From: an uncultured bacterium
GTDB taxonomy: Bacteria > Actinomycetota > Coriobacteriia > Coriobacteriales > Coriobacteriaceae
Length of the DNA stretch: 28,446 bases
Reading direction: 5' to 3'
Assembly (NCBI GenBank): GCA_905214425.1
Contig: CAJMLY010000023.1
Span: 1-28,446 of the forward strand
Shown: positions 7,725 to 15,273 of the stretch, one piece after another
Numbering within the stretch: the first letter of the stretch is position 1
Layout of the letters: each line of letters begins with the position of its first letter
Translations under genes and position numbers: made by a program
Notes under the pieces: model-generated
Seen by the model: only the letters and a program-made list of their open reading frames with translations
Databases searched by the model: none
Told to the model about the DNA's origin: nothing

Positions 7725-9881
7725 TTACTGAACTTTGCTGGCGAACTCGAGGTATTGCATGCGCTGCAGCTTATCGATCGTCGAGGTGTATGGGCTGTCT
7801 TCAGATTCCAAGTCGTAGCGCAGCCCGTCGGCACCGAGATAGCCGGCGACATTGATGGTGGGTACATCTGACCTTGTTGCAAGCAGGGCCTTTTGATAGT
7901 CGGTGAGCGGGGCGCCGATCTTATTAAGGGTAATGGCTGCAATCTCGTTTGCCCCGACGGTGTCGTAGACGTTGAGCTCGGTATTGCCGGCGATTTCATA
8001 GTTAGCCCAGACGAAATAGGTCGACTGATAGACACGGAAAGCGTGGCTTGCCGTATCTTCCTGAGGGTACAGCTCGTCGTTGAGAGTCGTTGCGGCGCTC
8101 GGCTGATGGTCGCCAAAAAAGACAAGGACAACCGGTCTGCCGATATTGCGGAGCTCGTTGATAAAGTACTCGAGGTCCCGGTCGGATGCGTTGATGCAGG
8201 TGAGATAGGTGTTGAGCGCGCTATTGGCGCCCTCGCTGGCTCCCTCGACCCAATAGTTTGTCAGCTCTTCGGCGGGAACGGTGCCATAGTCGTAGCCGCC
8301 GTGATTTTGCATCGTGACGTCAAAGATGAACTGCGGCGCTTCGTCGGTTCTAAGCAGGTCGAGTATCTTGTCGTAGGTGGCGTAGTCGCATACGCCGGCA
8401 TGGTAACAGGGCGCACCTTCGAAATCGCCGATTGAAAGAAAATCTCCGAAGCCCAGCTGCTGATAGATTTTATCTCGATGGTAGTTGACGGGGTTTTGCG
8501 GGTGCATAGCGGTAGCGGTATACCCAAGCTCTTTAAGGTCCTTTGCCAGGCTGTTGACGCCATTCATCTGATACAGCTGATAGGGGATTTTGCCTAATCC
8601 GACAAAGGCCGTTGTCGCTCCGGTCAAAAATTCGAATTCGGAGTTTGCCGTTCCGCCACCGGTGACCGAAGCGAGCATGGTGCCGCGAACAAGTGTGTCG
8701 GGAAGCGAGTTGTAGAATGCGGGACCGGTGTACCCGGCCGCCTGGAGCTGCTCAAAGCACGAAAGGTCGCTAAAACTCTCGTTCATGACGGCAACAATCG
8801 TCGGCTTGATTTCATTGAACTGGGCAACGGCCGCCGCGCGCTGCTCGCTCGAGCCATACGTGCTGTCGTAGGCGGCGGCGAGCTCTTGCTCGATGCTCTG
8901 CGCCTCATCGGGCGTATAGTCTTCGGGCTTCTCAATGGGCAACTCGTTGACCATTTCGGTGAACGAAGTGATAAAACCCTGAGACGCATACGTGGTGATG
9001 GGCTGCCAACGGTCAAATCCAAAATCCAGCGCCTGCTCCAAGTCGATGCTGGAAAAGCCCGAGAGCCCCACAACGGTCACTAGCAGAAAAGCGCAGAGGT
9101 TAGCGGCGATTGCGGGGAAGACATGGGTGGGCGTACGGAGCTTTCGCGGTCGGATAAGAGAAAGAAGCCCCAGGGAAATCTCCAGCAGGGCGAGAGAGGT
9201 TACGATTCCGGCGGTAAAGGTAAACTCGTATCCCTCGCTCACTTCCATTGCGGTGCCAAGGGCCAAGATATCGCTTGGCAGGATGGCCTCGCCTTTAAAC
9301 GTTATGACGAAGTGCTCGGCAATGCCAAGGATGCAACAGGCGACGGGCACGAGGGCCATGACGCCTCCATGACGCTGTCCCAGCAAATAAAGGGAGAGCA
9401 GAACCGTCGCGAGCAGCCCGACGGAAAACCCGAATGAGTTGGCGGGAATGCGATAGAACGTTTCGTTGCAGGCAATTTCGAGTGAAACGAACGAGAGCGC
9501 TGAAACAGCGGCGATGACAAGGATGTCACGGCAAATACAGGCAACCGTTCCCGTCGCAAGATCGGTTTGGTCGATAAGTCCCGAAACCAAGGGTTCGACA
9601 AGAAGTATGACGGCGGCAGCACCGAGCGCCGAATAAGAAAGGAGCCATAGGGAACTGTCCTCATTTACGAGCAATTGATTCGTAATCCATGCAGCTACCA
9701 CGCCGAGCGGGATGAGGAGCGTCGCGCACCAAAAGACGCGGGCAATGGGCGGCTTTTCATTGTGTTTGATTGAAAAATATACGCGCACCACGACGACGGC
9801 GGCCACGATAAGGACGGCGATGAATATGGGCAGATTGGCCATGTCGCTCGAAGTGATTTCAAGGGGGATATCTTCGGTCAT
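7725..9881 (-). CDS. LTA synthase-type membrane phosphoglycerol transferase (sulfatase fold)
   Basis: This 718-aa polytopic protein has about eight hydrophobic segments in its first 275 residues and an extracellular alkaline-phosphatase/sulfatase-fold domain after about 360. Expected catalytic features of the LtaS family are present: the metal ligand in MNESFSD (E368), the threonine nucleophile in VTGGGTANSEF (T411), H527 in TMQNHGGY, and FGDHQPS (D591, H592). Family members move phosphoglycerol or similar groups onto glycolipids or glycans. Whether this one builds lipoteichoic acid or decorates another polymer is not decided by sequence. The start is the ATG at 9879-9881, with a GAGGAA site five bases upstream; the ATG at 9956 lacks one. 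It is divergent from uvrA. Confidence 0.88.
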   Translation of the reverse strand: MTEDIPLEITSSDMANLPIFIAVLIVAAVVVVRVYFSIKHNEKPPIARVFWCATLLIPLGVVAAWITNQLLVNEDSSLWLLSYSALGAAAVILLVEPLVSGLIDQTDLATGTVACICRDILVIAAVSALSFVSLEIACNETFYRIPANSFGFSVGLLATVLLSLYLLGQRHGGVMALVPVACCILGIAEHFVITFKGEAILPSDILALGTAMEVSEGYEFTFTAGIVTSLALLEISLGLLSLIRPRKLRTPTHVFPAIAANLCAFLLVTVVGLSGFSSIDLEQALDFGFDRWQPITTYASQGFITSFTEMVNELPIEKPEDYTPDEAQSIEQELAAAYDSTYGSSEQRAAAVAQFNEIKPTIVAVMNESFSDLSCFEQLQAAGYTGPAFYNSLPDTLVRGTMLASVTGGGTANSEFEFLTGATTAFVGLGKIPYQLYQMNGVNSLAKDLKELGYTATAMHPQNPVNYHRDKIYQQLGFGDFLSIGDFEGAPCYHAGVCDYATYDKILDLLRTDEAPQFIFDVTMQNHGGYDYGTVPAEELTNYWVEGASEGANSALNTYLTCINASDRDLEYFINELRNIGRPVVLVFFGDHQPSAATTLNDELYPQEDTASHAFRVYQSTYFVWANYEIAGNTELNVYDTVGANEIAAITLNKIGAPLTDYQKALLATRSDVPTINVAGYLGADGLRYDLESEDSPYTSTIDKLQRMQYLEFASKVQ

Positions 9882-9999
9882 GGACGTTCCTCTGTTACGG
9901 CAAATTAAGTTCAATATTAGATTACTGTAACCTTTCCACGGCATTTCGAGAAACAAAGCGCCCGATACGCAAAGCTAAAGGTCTGCGAATCTTGTATTA

Positions 10000-10013
10000 C
10001 GAACATCTGTGCG
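10000..10013. promoter_or_regulatory. Candidate LexA (SOS) box upstream of uvrA
   Basis: CGAACATCTGTGCG matches the Gram-positive/actinobacterial LexA pattern CGAAC-N4-GTTCG at all but one fixed position (GTG for GTT). It lies 62 bases before the uvrA start, in the divergent gap with the LTA synthase gene. uvrA is a classic SOS gene, so position and sequence agree. No similar box precedes uvrB or uvrC here. Confidence 0.5.
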
Positions 10014-10025
10014 CGTCGAGTGCGC

Positions 10026-10046
10026 TAAACTCATCGGCAGTATGAT
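10026..10046 (+). promoter_or_regulatory. Possible -10 elements of uvrA
   Basis: TAAACT (10026-10031) and TATGAT (10041-10046) are two -10 candidates; neither has a strong -35. If TAAACT is used, its -35 region would overlap the LexA-box candidate, the usual repressor geometry. Confidence 0.3.
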
Positions 10047-10074
10047 TCGATGCAATAGGAGGCAAGGAGCTTCC

Positions 10075-12954
10075 ATGTCTGATTCTTCTATCGTTATTCG
10101 CGGCGCTCGTGAGCACAACCTCCGTGATATCGATGTTTCCATTCCGCGTGACCAACTCGTGGTCATTACCGGTCTTTCTGGCTCGGGCAAGAGTTCGCTG
10201 GCATTTGACACTATCTATGCCGAGGGCCAGCGTCGATACGTCGAGAGTCTTTCGAGCTATGCGCGCCAGTTCTTGGGCCAGATGGACAAACCCGACTTGG
10301 ATTCAATCGACGGCCTTTCGCCGGCGGTGTCGATCGACCAAAAGACGACGTCTAAAAACCCTCGCTCGACGGTTGGCACCGTAACCGAGATTTATGACTA
10401 TCTGCGCCTGCTGTTCGCCCGTGTGGGCACCCCGCACTGTCCCGAATGCGGCCGCGTCATTGAGCGTCAGACGACCGACCAGGTTGCCGACAAGGTCTTG
10501 GCGGCGGGGGAGGGCCGTCGCGCGTTTGTGCTGGCACCGGTGGTGCGCGGGCGAAAAGGCGAGTACACCAAACTGTTTGAGGACCTTCGCGCCGAGGGCT
10601 TTAGCCGCGTGCGTGTCGACGGTGAAGTGCGCTCGCTCGACGATCCGATCGATCTGGACAAGAAGTTCAAGCACGATATCGAGGTCGTGGTCGATCGCAT
10701 CGTGATCCGTGAGAACTCTCTGGGCCGTATCGCCGAGTCTGTTGAGCAGGCGACCGCGCTGGCTCACGGCAATGTAAACGTGTACATGCTGCCCGATCGT
10801 GATGCTCCCGAGGGGACCGAGGGCGAGCTGCTGGAGTATTCGTTGGCCTTGGCGTGCCCGGAGCATGGTCACTCCATTGACGATCTTCAGCCGCGTGATT
10901 TTTCGTTCAACGCTCCCTATGGCGCATGTCCTGAGTGCGACGGCCTGGGCTTTAAGAAAACCGTTGATGCCGAGGCGCTGATCGAGGACCCCTCGAAGTC
11001 CATTGCCGACGGAGTCTTTGGTAGCCTGTTTGGCAATTCGAACTACTATCCGCAGATTTTTGCTGCGGTCTGCAAACACTTTAAGGTGAGCACCGATACG
11101 CCGTGGGAGGACTTGCCCCCTCGCGTGCGTCGTGCATTCTTGGATGGCCTGGGCGATACGAAGATCTCGGTCGACTACCAAAAGCTCGACGGACGTCGCA
11201 GCCAGTGGGATACCAAGTTTTCGGGCGTTCGCAACATCCTGTACGAACGCTATACCGAGACGACGAACGAGAACACCAAGGCGCGCTTGGAGAAGTACAT
11301 TCGCGAGGAACCGTGCTCGAGCTGCCACGGCGCTCGTTTGCGCCCTGAGATGCTCGCCGTCACCGTGGGTGGCAAGTCCATTTACGAGGTTTGTTGCCTG
11401 TCGTGCCGTGAGTCGCTCGAGTTTTTTGAGGGCCTGGAGCTCACCGAGCGCCAACAGTTTATCGGCGGGCGCATCGTCAAGGAAATCCTGGAGCGCTTGC
11501 GTTTTCTGGTCGATGTTGGACTCGACTATCTGACGCTCGATCGTGCCTCGGCGACGCTTTCTGGTGGCGAGGCACAGCGTATTCGCCTGGCAACGCAGAT
11601 CGGCGCGGGTCTCATGGGCGTGCTCTATATTCTGGACGAGCCCTCGATCGGTCTTCATCAGCGTGACAACGAGCGCCTGATCAAGACGCTCGAGCGCCTG
11701 CGCGATATCGGCAATACCGTTATCGTCGTCGAACACGACGAGGATACAATCCGTGCCGCCGATTACGTGATCGACATGGGGCCCGGCGCCGGCGTCAACG
11801 GCGGACACGTAGTCGCGGCGGGAACGCCTGCCGATATCATGGCGTGTCCTGAGTCGATGACGGGCGCTTATCTGACCGGCAAACGAATGATCCGGGTGCC
11901 TGATGAACGGCGCAAGCCCGGTCGCGGCTGCCTTAAAATTACGGGCGCTCGAGCCAACAACCTCAAAAACGTTACTGCCAAGATCGAGTTTGGTACGCTT
12001 ACGGTTGTTACCGGCGTGTCGGGATCGGGCAAGAGCTCCCTGGTTACCGACACCATTGCGCCTGCCCTTACGAACGCCATTCACCGTTCGACGCGCCCTG
12101 TGGGTCCATATAAGAAAATCGAGGGCATCGAGTGTATCGATAAGGTTATCGATATCGACCAGTCGCCGATTGGCCGCACGCCGCGTTCCAACCCTGCTAC
12201 CTATATCGGCCTGTGGGATGATCTTCGCGCGCTGTTTGCGAGTACGCCGGAGTCGAAGGCGCGCGGCTACTCGCCGGGTCGTTTCTCCTTTAATGTGAGT
12301 GGCGGGCGCTGTGAGGCGTGCAAGGGCGACGGACAGATCAAGATCGAGATGCACTTCCTTCCCGATATCTACGTTCCTTGCGAAGTTTGCGGCGGTAAAC
12401 GCTACAACCGCGAGACACTCGAGGTCACCTACCGTGGCAAGACCATCTCGGACGTACTTGACATGAGCGTGGCCGAGGCACTGGCTTTCTTTGGGAATAT
12501 CCCGCAGATCAAGCGAAAGCTCCAGACGCTGTACGATGTAGGCTTGGGCTACGTGAGCCTGGGCCAGCCCGCCACGACGCTTTCGGGCGGCGAGGCACAG
12601 CGTGTGAAACTCGCCAAGGAGCTTCATCGACGCCAGACGGGCAAGACGTTCTATATTTTGGACGAGCCGACGACCGGCCTTCATTTTGAGGACGTCCGCC
12701 AGCTGCTCGATGTGCTGCAGCGCTTGGTCGATGCGGGCAACACAGTGCTGGTGATTGAACACAACCTTGATGTCATCAAGGTTGCCGACCGCCTGATCGA
12801 TATGGGTCCCGAGGGCGGTAACGGCGGCGGAACCGTCGTGGTTTCGGGCACACCGGAGCAGGTTGCGGACTGTCCGCAGAGTTATACGGGCCAGTTTTTG
12901 GCGCCGTTGCTCAGGCGTGACCGGGAGCGTCAAGCTCAACTTGATGCTCAATAA
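10075..12954 (+). CDS. uvrA: UvrABC excinuclease subunit A
   Basis: This 959-aa ABC-type ATPase dimer recognises bulky DNA lesions and loads UvrB. Both nucleotide-binding halves are intact: Walker A GLSGSGKSS (from residue 33) and GVSGSGKSS (from 647), with signatures LSGGEAQRIRLA and LSGGEAQRVKLA. The zinc modules are visible as C122PEC with C261PEH/C285PEC, and C746EAC with C769EVC. Length is usual for the family. The start is the ATG at 10075, five bases after AAGGAG (10064-10069); an upstream in-frame GTG at 10009 has no ribosome site and lies next to the LexA-box candidate. It is followed by a terminator-like hairpin, so it appears monocistronic and is probably DNA-damage inducible. Confidence 0.98.
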   Translation: MSDSSIVIRGAREHNLRDIDVSIPRDQLVVITGLSGSGKSSLAFDTIYAEGQRRYVESLSSYARQFLGQMDKPDLDSIDGLSPAVSIDQKTTSKNPRSTVGTVTEIYDYLRLLFARVGTPHCPECGRVIERQTTDQVADKVLAAGEGRRAFVLAPVVRGRKGEYTKLFEDLRAEGFSRVRVDGEVRSLDDPIDLDKKFKHDIEVVVDRIVIRENSLGRIAESVEQATALAHGNVNVYMLPDRDAPEGTEGELLEYSLALACPEHGHSIDDLQPRDFSFNAPYGACPECDGLGFKKTVDAEALIEDPSKSIADGVFGSLFGNSNYYPQIFAAVCKHFKVSTDTPWEDLPPRVRRAFLDGLGDTKISVDYQKLDGRRSQWDTKFSGVRNILYERYTETTNENTKARLEKYIREEPCSSCHGARLRPEMLAVTVGGKSIYEVCCLSCRESLEFFEGLELTERQQFIGGRIVKEILERLRFLVDVGLDYLTLDRASATLSGGEAQRIRLATQIGAGLMGVLYILDEPSIGLHQRDNERLIKTLERLRDIGNTVIVVEHDEDTIRAADYVIDMGPGAGVNGGHVVAAGTPADIMACPESMTGAYLTGKRMIRVPDERRKPGRGCLKITGARANNLKNVTAKIEFGTLTVVTGVSGSGKSSLVTDTIAPALTNAIHRSTRPVGPYKKIEGIECIDKVIDIDQSPIGRTPRSNPATYIGLWDDLRALFASTPESKARGYSPGRFSFNVSGGRCEACKGDGQIKIEMHFLPDIYVPCEVCGGKRYNRETLEVTYRGKTISDVLDMSVAEALAFFGNIPQIKRKLQTLYDVGLGYVSLGQPATTLSGGEAQRVKLAKELHRRQTGKTFYILDEPTTGLHFEDVRQLLDVLQRLVDAGNTVLVIEHNLDVIKVADRLIDMGPEGGNGGGTVVVSGTPEQVADCPQSYTGQFLAPLLRRDRERQAQLDAQ

Positions 12955-12974
12955 ATAGGCGATTCAGTTTATGG

Positions 12975-13005
12975 GCGCCATCGACTCCTTGTGATTCGAT
13001 GGCGC
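12975..13005 (+). terminator. Terminator-like hairpin after uvrA
   Basis: A perfect 10-bp stem (12975-12984 with 12996-13005) with an 11-base loop lies 20 bases after the uvrA stop. The following bases (TTGCTGTG) are only weakly T-rich, so termination may be partial. Confidence 0.6.
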
Positions 13006-13019
13006 TTGCTGTGCCGAAG

Positions 13020-13049
13020 TGACGTATGCAGCCGAATTGGACATATACT
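13020..13049 (+). promoter_or_regulatory. Probable promoter of ybaK-murJ-uvrC
   Basis: TGACGT (13020-13025) and TATACT (13044-13049) are 18 bases apart, placing transcription start about 30 bases before the ybaK ATG. The -10 is the same hexamer as before uvrB and rapZ. Confidence 0.5.
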
Positions 13050-13086
13050 TAATCCTTGCGTCCGAATGCGAGGGAAAGGATATGTC

Positions 13087-13587
13087 ATGGCAAAGGCTGT
13101 AAAGACGCCAAAAACCAATGCGATGCGCGAGCTGGAAAGCGCCGGCATTTCCTATGTTCTACATACGTACGAAGACGATGGCGATGAGTCGGTGGGCCTG
13201 GGGGTCGCGATTTCGGAGCAGCTTGGCGAGGAGCCCGGTCAAGGATTTAAGACTTTGGTCTGTGTGACACCGTCCAACGACTATGTTGTGTGCTGCATCC
13301 CTGTTGCCGACGAGCTCGATTTAAAGTCCGCCGCGCGTGCCGCTGGGGAGAAGTCCTTGGCCATGATGCATGTGAAGGATTTGCTTGCAGCGACTGGCTA
13401 CGTTCGCGGCGGCTGCAGCCCGGTCGGTATGAAAAAACGCTACCGGACGCTTATTGATGAGACATGTGTCCTTTGGGATACCATTTTTATTTCGGGAGGC
13501 AAGCGTGGTTATCAGCTCGAGCTTGCACCCGATGATTTAATTGCATTTTGCGGGGCGACGGTTGCCGCGATTACGAGAGAGGACTGA
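13087..13587 (+). CDS. ybaK: YbaK/EbsC-family Cys-tRNA(Pro) deacylase
   Basis: This 166-aa single-domain protein trans-edits tRNA: the YbaK family removes cysteine misloaded on tRNA-Pro by prolyl-tRNA synthetase. The family landmarks are in order: TNAMRELESAGI near the N-terminus, FKTLV, a LDLKSAARAAGEK segment, the TGYVRGGCSPVGMKKR core that holds the substrate pocket, the IDET segment and the SGGKRG turn near the end. Length matches the family. The start is the ATG at 13087, after GAAAGGA (13074-13080); longer in-frame reading to 12991 would cover the promoter and hairpin. murJ follows after three bases, so both are probably in one transcript with uvrC. Confidence 0.92.
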   Translation: MAKAVKTPKTNAMRELESAGISYVLHTYEDDGDESVGLGVAISEQLGEEPGQGFKTLVCVTPSNDYVVCCIPVADELDLKSAARAAGEKSLAMMHVKDLLAATGYVRGGCSPVGMKKRYRTLIDETCVLWDTIFISGGKRGYQLELAPDDLIAFCGATVAAITRED

Positions 13588-13590
13588 GCG

Positions 13591-15273
13591 ATGCCGCAGG
13601 AAGAATTGAAGCGCGGAGCTCATTTTGCAAAAGAATCTGCGCCTCAGACACCCTCATCCGAAGCTTCTTCGTCGCGAGACGACACTGACGACATGGGCTC
13701 GTCGGACTACTCCACGGTTGGTCGTTCCGCCGGGCTTATGACCATCCTGACCATCGTGTCTCGCGTCACCGGTTTTATCCGCACGTGGGCAATGGCGGCC
13801 GCTATCGGCATGTCGCTACTCTCGTCCTCCTATCAGGTCGCCAACAACCTGCCCAATATGCTCTACGAACTCGTGATGGGCGGCATGCTCGTGACGGCGT
13901 TTTTGCCCGTGTACATGGGCGTGAGGCGTGAGCAGGGTCGCGAGGCCTCGAACGAGTACGTGGGCAACCTGCTCGGCATTCTGCTTTTGGTGCTGGGTGG
14001 CATTTCGTTGCTGGGGACCGTATTCGCCCCGGGCTTTATCTGGACGCAATCGTTCCTTTCGGGTGACGGCGGCAGCATGGATACCGCTGCGTTCATGTTC
14101 CGTTTCTTTGCCATCCAGATTCTGTTTTATGGTTTGGGTTCGGTGTTCTCGGGCGTTCTCAACGCACACCGCGACTACTTCTGGTCGACGTTTGCCCCGG
14201 TCCTCAACAATGTGATCGTCATTGCGAGCTTTATGGGTTTTGCGCCCGTGTCCGCACAGTTTGGCGAACGTGCCGGCATCATCTTGATTGCGGCCGGTAC
14301 GACCCTCGGTGTCTTTGTTCAGATGGCATGTCAGATTCCCGCGCTTGGCAAGCACGGCGTGCATCCCCATATCCATATCGACTTTAAGGACCCCGCGCTG
14401 CGCCAGACGATTGCGCTCGGTATCCCGACGCTGCTCGCCACGGTGTGCATGTTTGTCTCGACTTCTATCACCAACGCTGCCGCGCTGGTGGTCCAGCCCG
14501 AGACGGGTCCTTCCGTCATCGCCTATGCGCGCCTGTGGTACACGCTACCCTACGCGCTGATTGCTGCCTCGCTTTCGACGGCGCTCTATACCGAGCTCTC
14601 TCACGACGCACAGGAGAAGGATTACGACAGCGTTCGCACGGGCATTTCGCGTGGCGTCGCCCAAATGCTGTTCTTCCTGATTCCGTTCGCGCTGTACCTG
14701 ATTGTCTTCGCGCGTCCGCTCAACATGATCTACTGTGCTGGCAAGTTCGATGAATCCGGCGTGACGCTGGTGTCCGAGTACCTTGTCTACCTGGCGTTCT
14801 CGCTGCCGCTCTACGGCGTGGTCGTATTGATGCAGAAGAGCTTCTCTGCCTTGCTCGACATGAAGCCCTATAGCCGCTATTGCCTGTATTCCGCCATCGG
14901 CCAGGCCGGCTCGGTTCTGCTGTTTGGCGTTGTGCTGGGCTTCGGTATGCCGGCAATCGCGCTTTCGTATGTCGTCGACTACGTGATCTTGGTCGGATGT
15001 TCGCTATGGTGGCTGCGTCGTCGTCTGCGTGGCCTTCAGGTCAAATCTATCCTGCATGGCGGTTTCTTTGGCCTTTTGCTCGGTGGCCTGGGTGCTGCCG
15101 CAGGCGCCGGCGTCATGTGGGCGCTTGAGCACTTTGTCGGGGCACTTGGCGGCTCGATTCTGATTACTCTTGGCTACGTTTGCGTTGCGGGTGTCGTCTC
15201 GCTTGCTGTTACCTTTGGCCTTGCCGTCGTCCTTAAGATACCCGAGGTCTCGGCGCTGCTTCGTCGCAAGTAG
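13591..15273 (+). CDS. murJ: Lipid II flippase MurJ (MviN family)
   Basis: This 560-aa polytopic membrane protein of the MOP/MATE superfamily moves lipid II across the membrane for peptidoglycan assembly. About 40 hydrophilic N-terminal residues (Ser/Asp/Glu-rich) precede the first membrane helix, and roughly 14 hydrophobic segments follow. The conserved SRVTGFIR keeps the two arginines equivalent to E. coli R18 and R24 (R58 and R64 here). The LPNMLYELVMGGML stretch resembles the mycobacterial form. The position matching E. coli D39 is serine (S79), noted as odd. No C-terminal pseudokinase fusion, as in mycobacteria, is present. The TAG stop abuts the uvrC GTG, so translation of the two is probably coupled. 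Confidence 0.93.
   Translation: MPQEELKRGAHFAKESAPQTPSSEASSSRDDTDDMGSSDYSTVGRSAGLMTILTIVSRVTGFIRTWAMAAAIGMSLLSSSYQVANNLPNMLYELVMGGMLVTAFLPVYMGVRREQGREASNEYVGNLLGILLLVLGGISLLGTVFAPGFIWTQSFLSGDGGSMDTAAFMFRFFAIQILFYGLGSVFSGVLNAHRDYFWSTFAPVLNNVIVIASFMGFAPVSAQFGERAGIILIAAGTTLGVFVQMACQIPALGKHGVHPHIHIDFKDPALRQTIALGIPTLLATVCMFVSTSITNAAALVVQPETGPSVIAYARLWYTLPYALIAASLSTALYTELSHDAQEKDYDSVRTGISRGVAQMLFFLIPFALYLIVFARPLNMIYCAGKFDESGVTLVSEYLVYLAFSLPLYGVVVLMQKSFSALLDMKPYSRYCLYSAIGQAGSVLLFGVVLGFGMPAIALSYVVDYVILVGCSLWWLRRRLRGLQVKSILHGGFFGLLLGGLGAAAGAGVMWALEHFVGALGGSILITLGYVCVAGVVSLAVTFGLAVVLKIPEVSALLRRK

Noticed and set aside
10303..12951. Open frame of nearly 900 codons opposite uvrA
   Set aside because: It is a shadow of a fully conserved uvrA; there is no ribosome site and no recognisable domain.
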